From: Cheiracanthium punctorium
Lineage: Eukaryota > Arthropoda > Arachnida > Araneae > Cheiracanthiidae
NCBI GenBank assembly: GCA_038373885.1
Contig: JAWZYV010011902.1
Span: 186,001-250,000 of the forward strand
Length of the DNA stretch: 64,000 nt
Reading direction: 5' to 3'
The notes under the pieces: generated by a model
Told to the model about the DNA's origin: nothing
The model's database searches: none
The model's input: the letters and a program-made list of their open reading frames with translations, nothing else
Position numbers and translations under genes: made by a program
Shown here: piece after piece, positions 10,429 through 20,925 of the stretch
Numbering within the stretch: position 1 is the first letter of the stretch
Layout of the letters: each line of letters opens with the position of its first letter

Positions 10429-11605
10429 TTAGTGGTAAGTTATTGCAAAATGGATAACGCAAAAATATCTTCCTTGTTCAAATATCTATCTATACCAGTT
10501 TTCATAGCGATCAGTTGAACAGTCTTTGTATGCTGTAGCACCATCTAGCGGTAAGTTAAAGAAAGAAGTTGATATGTTGCAGAGCCATCTAGTGGTGAGT
10601 TAAAGTAATGATGTGCTACAGCACAATGAAATGGAGAGTTATAGAAAAATGGATAACACGAAAATATTCTCCATGTTCAAGAATCTATGTCTATCAATTT
10701 TCCTAGAGATCAATTGTCCGGTCAAGAAGTTGGTTCGCTGCATTGCCATCTAATGGCGAGTTAAAGTAATAATGCGCTGTAGTGCCATCTAGTAGTGAGT
10801 AGCAGCTAAATGGATAGTTAGAATATATTCTCCGTGCTCAAATGTGCGGTTGGTCAAACGGTGTAGAACTTGATGCTCTGCTGCGCCATCTTGCGGCAAG
10901 TTATAGCAAAACGGATAGTGTAAAAATTTTCTCCAAGTTCAAATATCCATGTGTACTAAGTTTCATCAAAAGCAGTTGAACATTATTTTTACAGCAAGCT
11001 CTTGAACGGAATATATTTCGACGTTCTGCAGCGTCATCTAGTGAAAGATATATAGCAAAATGGATAGTGTAAAAATATTCTCCGTTTTTTCAATATCCAC
11101 AAATAACCAATTTTCATCAAAATTAGTTGAACGGTATTTTCATAGCAAACGGTCTAACGGAGTAGAATTCGACGTTAGGCAGCGGCAAGTTATAGAAAAA
11201 TGGATAATGTGAAAATATTCTCCGTATTCACATATCCACAAATATCCAATTTTCATCAAAACGGTCGGACGATATCTTCAAAGCAAGCGGCCGAACGGAA
11301 TACAATTCAACGCTCTGCAGCGGCATCTAGCGGCAAGTTATAGCAAAATGGATAGTGTAAAAATATTCTCCATGATCAAATATTCATACGTACCAATTTT
11401 TGTCAAAATAGCTTTAAAAGTATTTTCGTAGCAAGCGGTTGAATAGAATTCGACGCTCTGCAACACATAGCGGATTCCGATATATTAATAGTTACTGCTA
11501 TTTGGGGCGGAGACGAATCCAACAAATCAGAGATCATTAAAATCGGTCCAGCCGTTCTTAAGTTATCAATGGTGTAACTAACCCGACTTTGTTTTATTTA
11601 TATAG

Positions 11606-13104
11606 ATTACCACGCTGTTATTTTTTGCTTAAGGCAAAGCCCACTAGCGCTATCTTACAAAGGCAGGAATGCCTCTGACGGAAGACATTATTTTACACAA
11701 TACAATACAATTTCAATATAATACAATACCACAAAAAAAGCAATACAGTATGTGGTATGTATGTGGTAACTATAAAATGCTTTATCATTCCGATGTGAAA
11801 AGGGTACTTACAATTAATATACATTAAGAGCCAAAAAATAAAATCCTTGCGATCAAATCAGACATAATTGATCGAGAAAAAAATGCAGATATGATGAAGT
11901 CGTCTATCAATTTAAGCCCTGGCCTTTACAATTGTAGGTGATCTACATTCTCTCAAAAAGTACTCGAATGTAAGTTGATTTCATATATAAAATACTATTC
12001 TTCATAAAAAATTAATCATGTATAAAATAATAATTTCTTATATCTCTTTTCATTTCTGTGTTATTAGAAAACATTAACTAGTTATTCACAATAACTATAA
12101 TAGGAAACTTATCTTACACCCAAATACTCTTTTGTGCTAATAAAGCAAAAATACTCTAAAGCAGAAAACTCTTTGTGGATGCTTCTTCCACTAATTTCAC
12201 ACACAATTCAACAATGTGTGTGAAATGGAAAGTAATCGAAATCCTAGGTTTTTCCTATTTTAGTTGTCTTAGTTGGAGAAGTAATAGTTACTGATAGTAA
12301 CAGATTTTTTGCATTGAACGATAACTCTGTAGCTAGTTTTCATTATGCAACTCGCAGAAAGATCTGTTAGTTGCGTGGTCGTTTGTTTGTTAGCATACAC
12401 AGCAAGATATTCTAAGTGTGTGAAAATTACTAATTTCGACAAATTATTTAATCCATCAACGACATTTTTCATAATTAGAGTCTAAATCGAGATGTAGTGT
12501 ACTATCTATGTTTATCTCCATCCCTTAGTGTATGGTTAGAATTTATTTTAAACCAGATTAATAAACTTCTCATGACAAATTCAGAGATTACTTCAACTTC
12601 AATGCGTTGGAGAAGTAATATATAGGGTCAGAATTCTGTTTCTCAGGGATCAACCAGTATGAATGCAATAATGGTATAAAATTACTCTATTCAGGTCACC
12701 AAAATAATTACATAGTCGAACCATAGTTTTCAAATACGTAGTTTTATCTTTGCTTGAATAAATCTTATCGGTTGCTAACTTGCCTTTAGTAACTTCGAAA
12801 ATGGTCCCCAACAACGTTTCTCTTATAAGGCGGAAATTTCCAGTACTACATGAATGTGTTTTTTCGCCGTTTCCCTATCTTTATCTTCTTTAGATTTTCT
12901 TTTTCTGTCTTATTATCATGTGCCATTAGGGTACTGGAACAACAGAGACAGCGACTTGTGGTAAAAGTCTCTATATTCGTGTACTGTGTTTGTGCCATAA
13001 AGGATCATTGCTCATTAGAAGTATTTGCAGGCATTGTTGCTAAGCCAAAACCTCAAGAACATTTAAACGAACCAAACAACAAGAACATGAACAAAAAAAG
13101 TGCC
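11606..13104. other. AT-rich intergenic DNA
   Basis: No gene, known repeat or coding motif recognised. A TTGGAGAAGTAATA word occurs twice (about 12272 and 12607). The open frame at 12850-13113 has no family features. Confidence 0.6.
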
Positions 13105-13225
13105 GCTAACTAGCATCGCCCTACCACCATCCTTTGGGTCCCGGTTCGAATCCCCACATGGGCATCGATGTTTGTGTTCGTTCTAATACTGTCCTGTAAA
13201 AAAATATGTACTTTGAAATAAATAA
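13105..13225 (+). repeat. tRNA-derived SINE remnant
   Basis: Contains a canonical RNA polymerase III B box, GGTTCGAATCC, at about 13144-13154, preceded by a GCTAAC...CATC stretch that can be the decayed A-box half. A GTTTGTGTTCGTTCT body and an A/T-rich tail follow. There is no intact tRNA cloverleaf or anticodon arm, so it is not a tRNA gene. A 5'-truncated or decayed SINE is the best reading. Confidence 0.6.
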
Positions 13226-14046
13226 AGAACTTGTAATTTTGAAAAAAATTGAGATAAAGGCTTGTAGAAAAAGCCATACATCTCAATGAACTGTTTGTAA
13301 CACTGTGCCGCTAAACACTTTTGTTTCTGATTTATGTAATTTCATTTTCATAATCTAAGAACTGTAGAATTTTATTTTTCATTCGACTGTTGAATTTAAC
13401 AGCTTAAAATTCCAACAATGGCTTGTGTAAGTTTGGCAATTATTATATTAAAAGTAGAATATGAAAGTAGTTATAAGTTTTAAGTGCACATAAATTAAAT
13501 GTATTGAGTACATTTTTCCTTCATACAAATATAAGAATTAGCTCTAGATGATAATGTTTTACTCTGTTAAAATCAAGGATTACTTTAAAATTTATAAAAG
13601 TTGTGCACTTGAAAAATATCTTTACGATGAAAACAGCCTCTGCGATATCAGATTATTTTATTTATTTATTCATTTAAGTTATAATGATACATAATCGTTT
13701 ATTTTGATAAATGAGCTGTAAGTATATGAGAAACAAAGAACATAATTGGAAAAAAAAATTCTGAAATTTACACCGAAGAGCTGTTACATTTTGAACCCTA
13801 CTGTCTTCTGTCTGTCTTGTCTTCATGGATTATGGGGGCTTAGGCACTTCTCCTTTTACGGCATTTTGTACCAACCCCAAATCCACATTAGTTCGATAGC
13901 TTTAGTACAGGGCACAATTTCTATCTTAAACTGCCGAAGAGTTCATTTCTACCTCATTCGGGAGCCGATAGATGGCAGCACTATCGATCGTTATCGGGAC
14001 TTCTTAATTTTGAAGTAAATACAAAGCAGAAGATCTCCAAGGCTTA
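13226..14046. other. AT-rich intergenic DNA
   Basis: No recognisable feature apart from short low-complexity runs such as TTTATTTATTTATTCATTT near 13655. Confidence 0.55.
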
Positions 14047-14240
14047 GTTTTTGCCACCCCCAGAGGTATTGTTTTTGTATTGTAACTTGGAGAACATTGC
14101 GACCACGACGTATTTAACGTGCCCAGTCGCCATTAGCAAGTTCAGCGGTCTTTGGGTGGTTCAAGGATCGAACACACAACCTTACGGCTACGAGATAGAC
14201 GCCCATCCCAACCGCGAAACCGCGGCCCCTATGACCACCC
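14047..14240 (-). repeat. tRNA-derived SINE, minus strand
   Basis: On the minus strand a tRNA-like head, with GGTTTCGCGGTTGGGATGGG, is followed about 40 bases later by the B box GTGTTCGATCC and a unique body ending near 14047. The spacing suits an internal pol III promoter. The body differs from the SINE family at 57970 and 62797, so this is a separate family. Confidence 0.6.
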
Positions 14241-14351
14241 ACACATTTTTCAATGAACTCGTCTAGATGACACGTAGATCACGTAATTAATTGGGAATGG
14301 TATTTTACTGTTGCTAGAGAGGAATCATTCATGCACTTACGTTTCTCAGTG
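14241..14351. other. Flank of Tc1 pseudogene
   Basis: Short non-coding flank. No terminal inverted repeat of the following Tc1 copy could be identified here. Confidence 0.4.
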
Positions 14352-15067
14352 ATGGGAAAGGCTGTTGATCTAAGCCAATTTTACCGAGGGCAGATTGTAA
14401 TGGCCCGAAGACGAACGAGTATCTCCAAAACTTAACAACCGTTCTGTTGTTCACGATCTGTTGTTGTTAGTATTTGTATTTAAAAAAAGGATTAATGACG
14501 GTGAAACCAGTATTAGACGCCAAGATGTTGAGCGTCCAAGCATCATCAAAGGAAGAGGACGCCGGAGACTGTCCCTTCTAGTACAGCAAAATCGACGGCA
14601 GAGAGTGGCTCAGCTGACGGCCCGATACAATGTAGGTCTAGTACAAGTGTTTGGGACCACATAATTCAGCGGATACTGTTGGATATGGGACTGCGGAACA
14701 GACGTCCAACACGTATGCCTCTGCTTACCAAGCGTCATTGTCAACTACGCCTACAGTGGGCGCGGGAACATCGAGACTGGACTACCGATATATAGAAGAG
14801 AGTCGCCTCGTAGGATGTATCCCGGTTTCTCCTTCATCATATCAAAGGCCGTCTCAGGGTAGGCCGTTTTCCAGGAGAACACATGTTCACCTTTCCCCGC
14901 CAGCTCAGAGCTCAAACACCACCATATTCCAACATCTCGACTTTGTGTGTCCGCTACTTAAATATTTGGTACAACCTGTCTCCAGTATCCAGCAAGAGCT
15001 CGTGGCACCTATACCTAGGCGAATTGCAGCTGTTTTGAAGGCAAAGAAGGCGGAATGCGTTCTTGAG
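14352..15067 (+). pseudogene. Tc1-like transposase remnant, internally deleted
   Basis: Starts at ATG 14352 with a Tc1-type N-terminus (LSQFYRGQIVMARR) and reads to a TAA. The second helix-turn-helix part follows in shifted frames: a GRGRRRLSLLVQQN block, RVAQLTARYNVG, IQRILLDMGLRNRRPTR and LRLQWAREHRDW, just before the catalytic region. After about 14830 the sequence jumps to a C-terminal block readable as LVQPVSSIQQELVAPIPRRI and a stop at 15068-15070. The DDE core is therefore deleted. It is non-functional. Confidence 0.82.
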
Positions 15068-16050
15068 TAGGTGGCCATAATGTAATGGCTCTTCGGTGTA
15101 TTTTTTAAATGAAAAAAAGAGTTGCGATCACTAATTCACTTCCGTACTTTCTACGACGTGATATGAGTTAAAAATAAAATATTTGTGTTGGAAAGTACTG
15201 TATAATGAATGCGCTAGACGCATTTTACGTGTACTGCTTTAATAAATCAATCCATATTCCTGTAAATGTAAAAAGGTTTTGGAAGTTAAACCATACCGTA
15301 GTGTAGTTTATTATAAATTCTAGAAGAGAATAATTCAGCAAAATCATAAAAACAGCCCTGATACATTTCTTTACCCCTGTTATCACAACATTAAATTTTA
15401 CGTTGTGACGTGTTACTTTTGTAGAAAAGAAGATACAGCTTCAGCATATTTATTGAATTTCTTCCTTAATAAGTATATCAACACGTAAACTTTCAGCTAC
15501 TTTCAGTTCTCCTTGTCACACTTCAAAGAGAGAAAAAGTATAGAAAATCAATGAGTTGTTACGTTATTTCGTTACCAAACATTCTTTTTTTACTTTAGTC
15601 TTTTTTGGAGCATTTGTTGCGCGAGTGAATTGATTTTCGAAAGGCAGTTCCGAGACACCAGCATTTGCTCATTCATAAAACGTTCTATGGACGTTTCCGA
15701 ATGTCTGTCGCAATTTTCGATAGTTATGACGTAAAGTACATTCAAACTAAAAAGAAAATCGTCGATTATAAAACAATTTCTAACACAGTAGTTTTATTAT
15801 TTTGTAGAGACGTCGGGGTATTTTAACATTATTAGTAAATCGTTTCAACAATTACTATTTATACAGGGTTTTTGGTAATTCGCCGTATTCCTGTTAGACG
15901 TGACAGGGGAGCCAATGCTACAATTTTTTACCCTATATGTATGGCCAAAAATCAACAGTTTTTAAGAAAATTGAATTTTTACCATTTTTCTTGTATAACC
16001 CAAAATTTAACCTTCAAGTGTAAATTTTTAAAAATCTACTTCTTAAATGG
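15068..16050. other. Intergenic DNA; unassigned repeat start near 15866
   Basis: No gene recognised. At about 15865 TACAGGGTTTTTGGTAATTC has the look of a DNA-transposon end, but no matching inverted end was found. Confidence 0.4.
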
Positions 16051-17200
16051 GTTTTATTTTGGTTTATTTTCATACCTATGTGTGTGAAACTCTAACTCAG
16101 CTAACGTAATTATTAAAAGCGCAAAACTACTTTTAAATTTAAATTCACAAGCTATTACATGTATGTTTTTTATTTTAATTCAAGCGTTTCTCTTCAAAAG
16201 ATGTTATTTATTTTAAAAAAGACTATGGCAGTAAGCGTATGAATTGCAAATAAAATTTCTACCATTATTCCGCTATCCAAAAAACGTACTGATGTCAATC
16301 TAAAGACACATAATTCGTAAAGAAGGGTGAACTTAGCTTATCGCAGGTAAAATTGTCAATGGATGCACCCATGTTCATTCTTTAGGATAGTTCGTCAACC
16401 AATCAAGATGTCACCGTTTTTTTAATTTATTTTCATAGCGGACATTCTAACTAAGCTAATGTTATCAAGAAAAAGTACAAAAATATTCCAAAATTTTAAT
16501 TAACGCACGCTGTAGATGTATTCTTTTCAGTTATTTATATTTTCCTTCCAAAAAATGTGGCTTATCTCAAAAAAAAAATATTATTGAAGTAAGCGTACAC
16601 GTTAAAAATAAAATTTGTTTCATTAATTAGCTATCCATAAACGTACTAATGGCCATCTAGAGACATGTGGTTCGTAAAGAAGGGTGACTTTCAGTTAGCG
16701 CAGGTGGAAAACGCATAAGGATGCAGCTTCGTTCAGGGTCTAGGATGGTCGGTCAGCTTTTCAACGTCGATCAAGTTATCACTGCTTTTAAGGGCTTACT
16801 TCAGCACATCAGATTATGAGCTTCATACTGGTATTGTTGTGTCATAGTGATAGTTTCAATTCTGCATTAAGCATGCTTTGTTGATTAGTCAGATGATAAC
16901 AAAACACTCTTACGAGAAGCAGAGTCGAAACTAGCACGACGACACCACACATAAAATTTTGAGACTCACATAGTCAAATGATGCTAATATTTTCAGTACA
17001 TAAAAACAATGATAATTGATCGGTTGACGGATGATCCTAAAGAATGAACGGATCGCATGCTCCCCCTTCTTTTTGTGCATAAGACACACGATAGGTACAT
17101 TTGCATCATTAAAAAAAGTCTTTTATGAAGACCACATTATTTACATGTACAACTTTTTAAATTATACACATTTTTAATTCTCCATACACTATATTCGACT
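16051..17200. repeat. Foldback-like cluster: two direct units and one inverted partial unit
   Basis: Two diverged direct copies with a period of 363 bp (about 16071-16433 and 16434-16796). Both carry the blocks TTATTTTCATA, GTAAGCGTA, AATTAGCTATCC-like and TTCGTAAAGAAGGGTGA. A partial third copy lies inverted at about 17018-17200; for example the reverse complement of TTCATTCTTTAGGATAG occurs at 17035-17055. The 220 bp between is unique. Direct plus inverted repeats of this sort are seen in foldback elements. No transposase is present. Confidence 0.55.
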
Positions 17201-17619
17201 ACTATGTTTACTCTTTATAAACTTCACTAATATTTATGAATTATGTTTTCCTTGAAATAGATGAACAGGTACCAAGTTCAGCTTGAATATTGACTGACCA
17301 TACTCCTTAATGTATTGAAAAGCTTTTGGACAATCCTGTCAAACTATTTCGTAGCTTGTAATGGAAAAGAAAGGAGAATATTTAGATCCTACAGCAATCG
17401 TAAATGCAAAATTTCTACATTTTACTGATAATAGTTTTTGTGTTTAGAGAGATACGTTCTTCCGAACAGGCCTCACGCCGGAACTAGTCAAAATGGATTC
17501 GGAGATTGCCAAAAGTGGATAAAATATGCAGGATGTTTCACGGACAACCCTCTATCTTTGAAAGTAAATAACTGTATGATTAATAGCAGCTTAAAACTAG
17601 TAGTATGATCATTAAAAAA
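17201..17619. other. AT-rich intergenic DNA
   Basis: No recognisable feature. Confidence 0.5.
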
Positions 17620-17621
17620 TA

Positions 17622-18913
17622 CAGAGTGTTCCAAAAAGACATGATAGAAAATATTTTAAGTTCCTGATTTCAAATATATTGATATAAGTATAATTCTTCC
17701 ATACTGTAATAGGCCATACAATGAAATTTCGGGAGAATGCTTAGTTACCGGAAATAACTGACCTTGGAAGAACGATTATTTATTTTAAGAAAATTTTATG
17801 AGAATAACCAAACCATTCAACGGGCAGAGTTCGTAAAGAAATAAACACCAAATGGTGATCGCGCGGAAAGTCACAGCAGTATAAAGTTGCATTGTTTTTG
17901 AAGCCCTCTGATGGCTGATGTTCTATTCCTAATCTCGCACTGATTTCCACTGTTTACAGGTAAATGATTTGAATCTATCGGCAGTGTTTGAGACGCAAGA
18001 AGCAAGGCATCAGGATGAAAATACACACTTGTTACTGATGACAACAGGAAGTGTGTGCCAGCATTCTTTGAGGATTAGCCAACCACTTCCACTCGACATC
18101 CGTCACAACAATTAAGGATGTCCAAAACATCATTACAAAAGCTCACGAAAGCAATGGGATAGCGTCCATACAAGATCCAAATATGCCATCCACTAAAAGA
18201 GGGGAGGGGCACTGTATGGTGGAAAGATTTAGCAAACCACATGATCGAGGAACTTGAAAATGGATCCATCAGTGAACACAAGGTCTGGCTCAGTGATGAG
18301 GGCCATTTTCAGTTGAATGAACAAACCTTGAACGAACAGAGCTGGCACCGATATGGTACGAAAATCCTCATTCATGTGCCGTCTCGCCATTGAATTTACA
18401 AAGGGTCACGGTGTGGTGTGCCATATCGTCGAAGAGAATAATTGGTCCAATATTCATTGACGCTATTGTCACGGGATGAAGTAACGAAAGTTGATAGAAC
18501 GTCACTTTGGCTGTGAAGAGACGGTCTCAATATGACACGCCGGTGGTGGTTCCTGGTGGCGGGGCAAGGGATAGAGTGTCCCCCATGCAGTCCACATCTA
18601 AATCCACAACCTCTTTTTATGGGGTTACATCAAGGATAGAATCCACATGTATCACCTAGATCACTGGAGGACCTGAAATAGGCCATCAGGAGTAAGACTG
18701 ATGCAATTGATTCCGATTCACTCTAGCGCGTTATGACAGAGTTTCGGAACCAGCTTTATAACACTATAGTCGGGGACGGTAGACATTTCAAGCATCTTGT
18801 ACATTAAATTTTCATTCATATCTTTATTCTATGAAATAGGTTTCATGTTCTTGCATTTTGTCTTGTTTTCACAACAATCGTTTACTTTCTATGATGTTTT
18901 TTGGACCACCCTG
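17622..18913 (+). mobile_element. mariner-type transposon, full length but decayed
   Basis: The element is 1292 bp and bounded by TA at 17620-17621 and 18914-18915. The left end CAGAGTGTTCCAAAAAGACA pairs with the reverse complement of the right end, CAGGGTGGTCCAAAAAACAT, and the similarity runs about 28 bases. Length, TA target and the single transposase remnant inside fit the mariner superfamily. Confidence 0.85.
17761..18807 (+). pseudogene. mariner-type transposase pseudogene
   Basis: Spread over three frames. It has an N-terminal TLEERLFILRKFYENNQTIQ block with the helix-turn-helix start, the RHPSQQLRMSKTSLQKL block, and VWLSDEGHFQLNE holding the first catalytic Asp. Then come WCAISSKRIIGPIF in a shifted frame, the FLWGYIKDRIHMY block, and the C-terminal VMTEFRNQLYNTIVGDGRHF followed by TAA at 18805-18807. 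The stretch expected to hold the second catalytic Asp is short and unreadable. At least five stops or frameshifts are present, so it is long dead. Confidence 0.83.
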
Positions 18914-18915
18914 TA

Positions 18916-19190
18916 CGTAAGAATTTGATTACGAAGCCAAAAATTTTTAGTTACAAATTGCGCAGATAGGTGGCTCTGCAAGAGTGAATACGGCACTCTG
19001 GAAGACAGCTCAGACGCCTGATGTAATCACTTGTCGAAGATTTCTCCGTAACAGACACAATTTGTGATTTTGCGGGGACCGAAAACCATCGTTAGTTGCA
19101 CGCACATCCGCTCCATTGATCAAACTGTAATCTCCTGCTGACGTATCACTGGGCCTTTTATTCTTGCTAGAATCGTTGACAATTGACTGG
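18916..19190. other. Sequence between two mariner remnants
   Basis: Possibly the decayed N-terminal half of the next transposase remnant, but no block can be assigned with confidence. Confidence 0.3.
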
Positions 19191-19595
19191 TATATTGCGC
19201 TTTTTAGACAATTTGACGCCACTCGGTAAGCGTTGGATGATCCATCAAACACTGCATGGTTCATGCAAGATGCAGCTCACCCACACTGGCACACAAGACT
19301 TTTGAGAGTTTCTGGACGAATACGTCGATTACTGGGTATTGCGTTGAAATATGTGACAGCTAAGGAAAAAAGGTATGGATTGGTTTCCGTACTCCCCAAG
19401 CTCACTCCTTGCGACTACTTTTCGTGAGGCACACTGAAGCAAATTGTAAACGGTAAATATTTCAACACTTGCTGAACTGGAAGAAGCTATTTGTCAGGCT
19501 TGTGTATCAATTTCCAGTGACACACTACAGAGAGTTACTGAAATTTTTATTCTTTGTTTGCAACATGTGTTTCATGCGAGAGGTGCGCAGAGAAT
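19191..19595 (+). pseudogene. C-terminal fragment of a second mariner/IS630-type transposase
   Basis: Contains WFMQDAAHPHWHTR, the block holding the second catalytic Asp. After frame shifts come LPKLTPCDYFS (expected S-P-D-L-N-P-x-D-F), then LAELEEAICQACVSIS and a C-terminal helix block through about 19595. It belongs to a different family from the 17622-18913 element, judged by the WFMQD and CDYF blocks. Terminal repeats were not found. Confidence 0.72.
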
Positions 19596-20885
19596 ATTTA
19601 ATGGTTTTGGTGCGATTAATCTCAGTGTCTCGGCTCTTCCTCGTACATGTATTGCCGTTTACAGCTCCATCTCTCGGTGCAGTTTGTAATTACAATTTTA
19701 TGACTTCTGTATTAAATTCTTAGAGTTTTATCAGATTAAGGTTGGAAGAAAATCTTGAAATAGGACGCTTGGCACTCTAACAGCTAAAAAATTTTGCGAT
19801 GTGTTCCGGCTATTCTCACTGTTGACAATGATGTTATTCGACTTTCCAATTTTTTTCAAAAAAATTACGGAAAACTTGCTTCCGTAAGAATATTGACGAG
19901 CAAAATTTAAGTAAATTTATTAATTTTTCACGAGACATATGTATATGTATTTTTAAGATTTAATATTGTATTCAAGGAAAGAAGAAATTCCTGTGCCATT
20001 CCTAACTTGCCATTCTGAATTTGTTAAGTATTTGTGCTGTTTATTGGAGTCATACATATGGGATACCGTTTCGAGAAAAAAAAAAAAAATGGTGGGCTTT
20101 ACCCATGAGCGTTGCCATTTGGCGGATCGACAATATTGCTTCGACCAGATGCAGTTTCGGCCTCACTATCAGATAGTTAATGCGGTCTCCTTGTATTCAT
20201 ATCTCTATGTTTCCAACAATAAAAATAAAAATAAAACTTCCTGAATGTAAATTAACCGAAGAGAAGATCTATGTTTGTGTGTTAGACTTTACTCAGATAT
20301 TCTTTTGGCAAATAATTAACCACTGGACAAGAGGAAACTGGCCGACTGAATTTTTATAAATAAAAAAAACAATCACAATATAAAAACCAGAGTAAGTTTT
20401 ATTTGGGACGTCGAACCCTGCTTATCATAAGCACATTGTTAGAAATAATTTCTATTGAGATAGCTCTTTAGAACTGTGTACTTAATAATTTAATCAGTGA
20501 CACATCAGTCTGATAGGTAGGAATATCTAGTCTGATAGGAAATTATACGTTTAAGTATGTTTTTATTCCGAGGCTTTTGCTCTTAGCGGCCAAGTTGGAT
20601 AATAAGAGTGATTTTATTTAACCATATAGCAACTTTTTAAGTCTTCTGAATGTTCACACGTTAAAAAAAAAGGTTTTGCAGAATTTAACAAAATTTGTTT
20701 GGTTTAAAAGATTGATTAACGAAATCGATTTAACAAAAAGCCTTTTTTTATAAACAAAACATTTTGCTGAATCTAGAATCCATCAAATTTGAAATTGTTC
20801 AAAAATTCATGCGCATGATGTTGTAAAATAGAGGGAAAATTTGAATACGAAGAAGATCAGCAGTAACATCTGTTATCAATAAATA
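19596..20885. other. AT-rich intergenic DNA
   Basis: No gene recognised. Several short open frames have no family features. Confidence 0.55.
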
Positions 20886-20925
20886 CCAGCTGCGTACCCG
20901 TTCTTCGTACGGAAGGAATCAAATG
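20886..20925 (+). repeat. Isolated head fragment of the head-and-tail repeat
   Basis: CCAGCTGCGTACCCGTTCTT matches the head of the elements at 7479 and 50249 with a few changes. No tail was found nearby. Confidence 0.5.

Larger units (their letters stand above)
7479..11605 (+). mobile_element. Head-and-tail repeat element with a minisatellite core (interrupted by a LINE)
   Basis: It opens with CTAGCTGAAGGCCCCGTTCT at 7479 and closes at about 11560-11605 with a block containing GGTGTAACTAACCCGACTTT and ending ATTTATATAG. The same head and tail recur at 50249 and 51459, and a head alone at 20886. Between them lie about a dozen degenerate units of 140-150 bp built on GTTATAGCAAAATGGATA, a CAATTTTCAT block, a GTTGAACGG block and a CCATCTAGCGG-like block. 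Clear unit starts are near 7701, 7857, 8101, 10439, 10638, 10900, 11051, 11188 and 11338. No open frame belongs to the element. A non-autonomous mobile element is inferred; class unknown. Confidence 0.7.

Noticed and set aside
7701..11350. Regular units considered as a CRISPR-like array
   Set aside because: Units are diverged, 140-150 bp long, without constant short repeats and unique spacers; a eukaryotic minisatellite fits.
13140..13160. tRNA gene suggested by the B box
   Set aside because: No cloverleaf or acceptor stem pairing; a SINE remnant fits better. The same holds for 14047-14240, 27005-27190, 57970-58180 and 62797-63014.
18075..18281. 68-codon minus-strand frame
   Set aside because: Antisense of the mariner transposase pseudogene.
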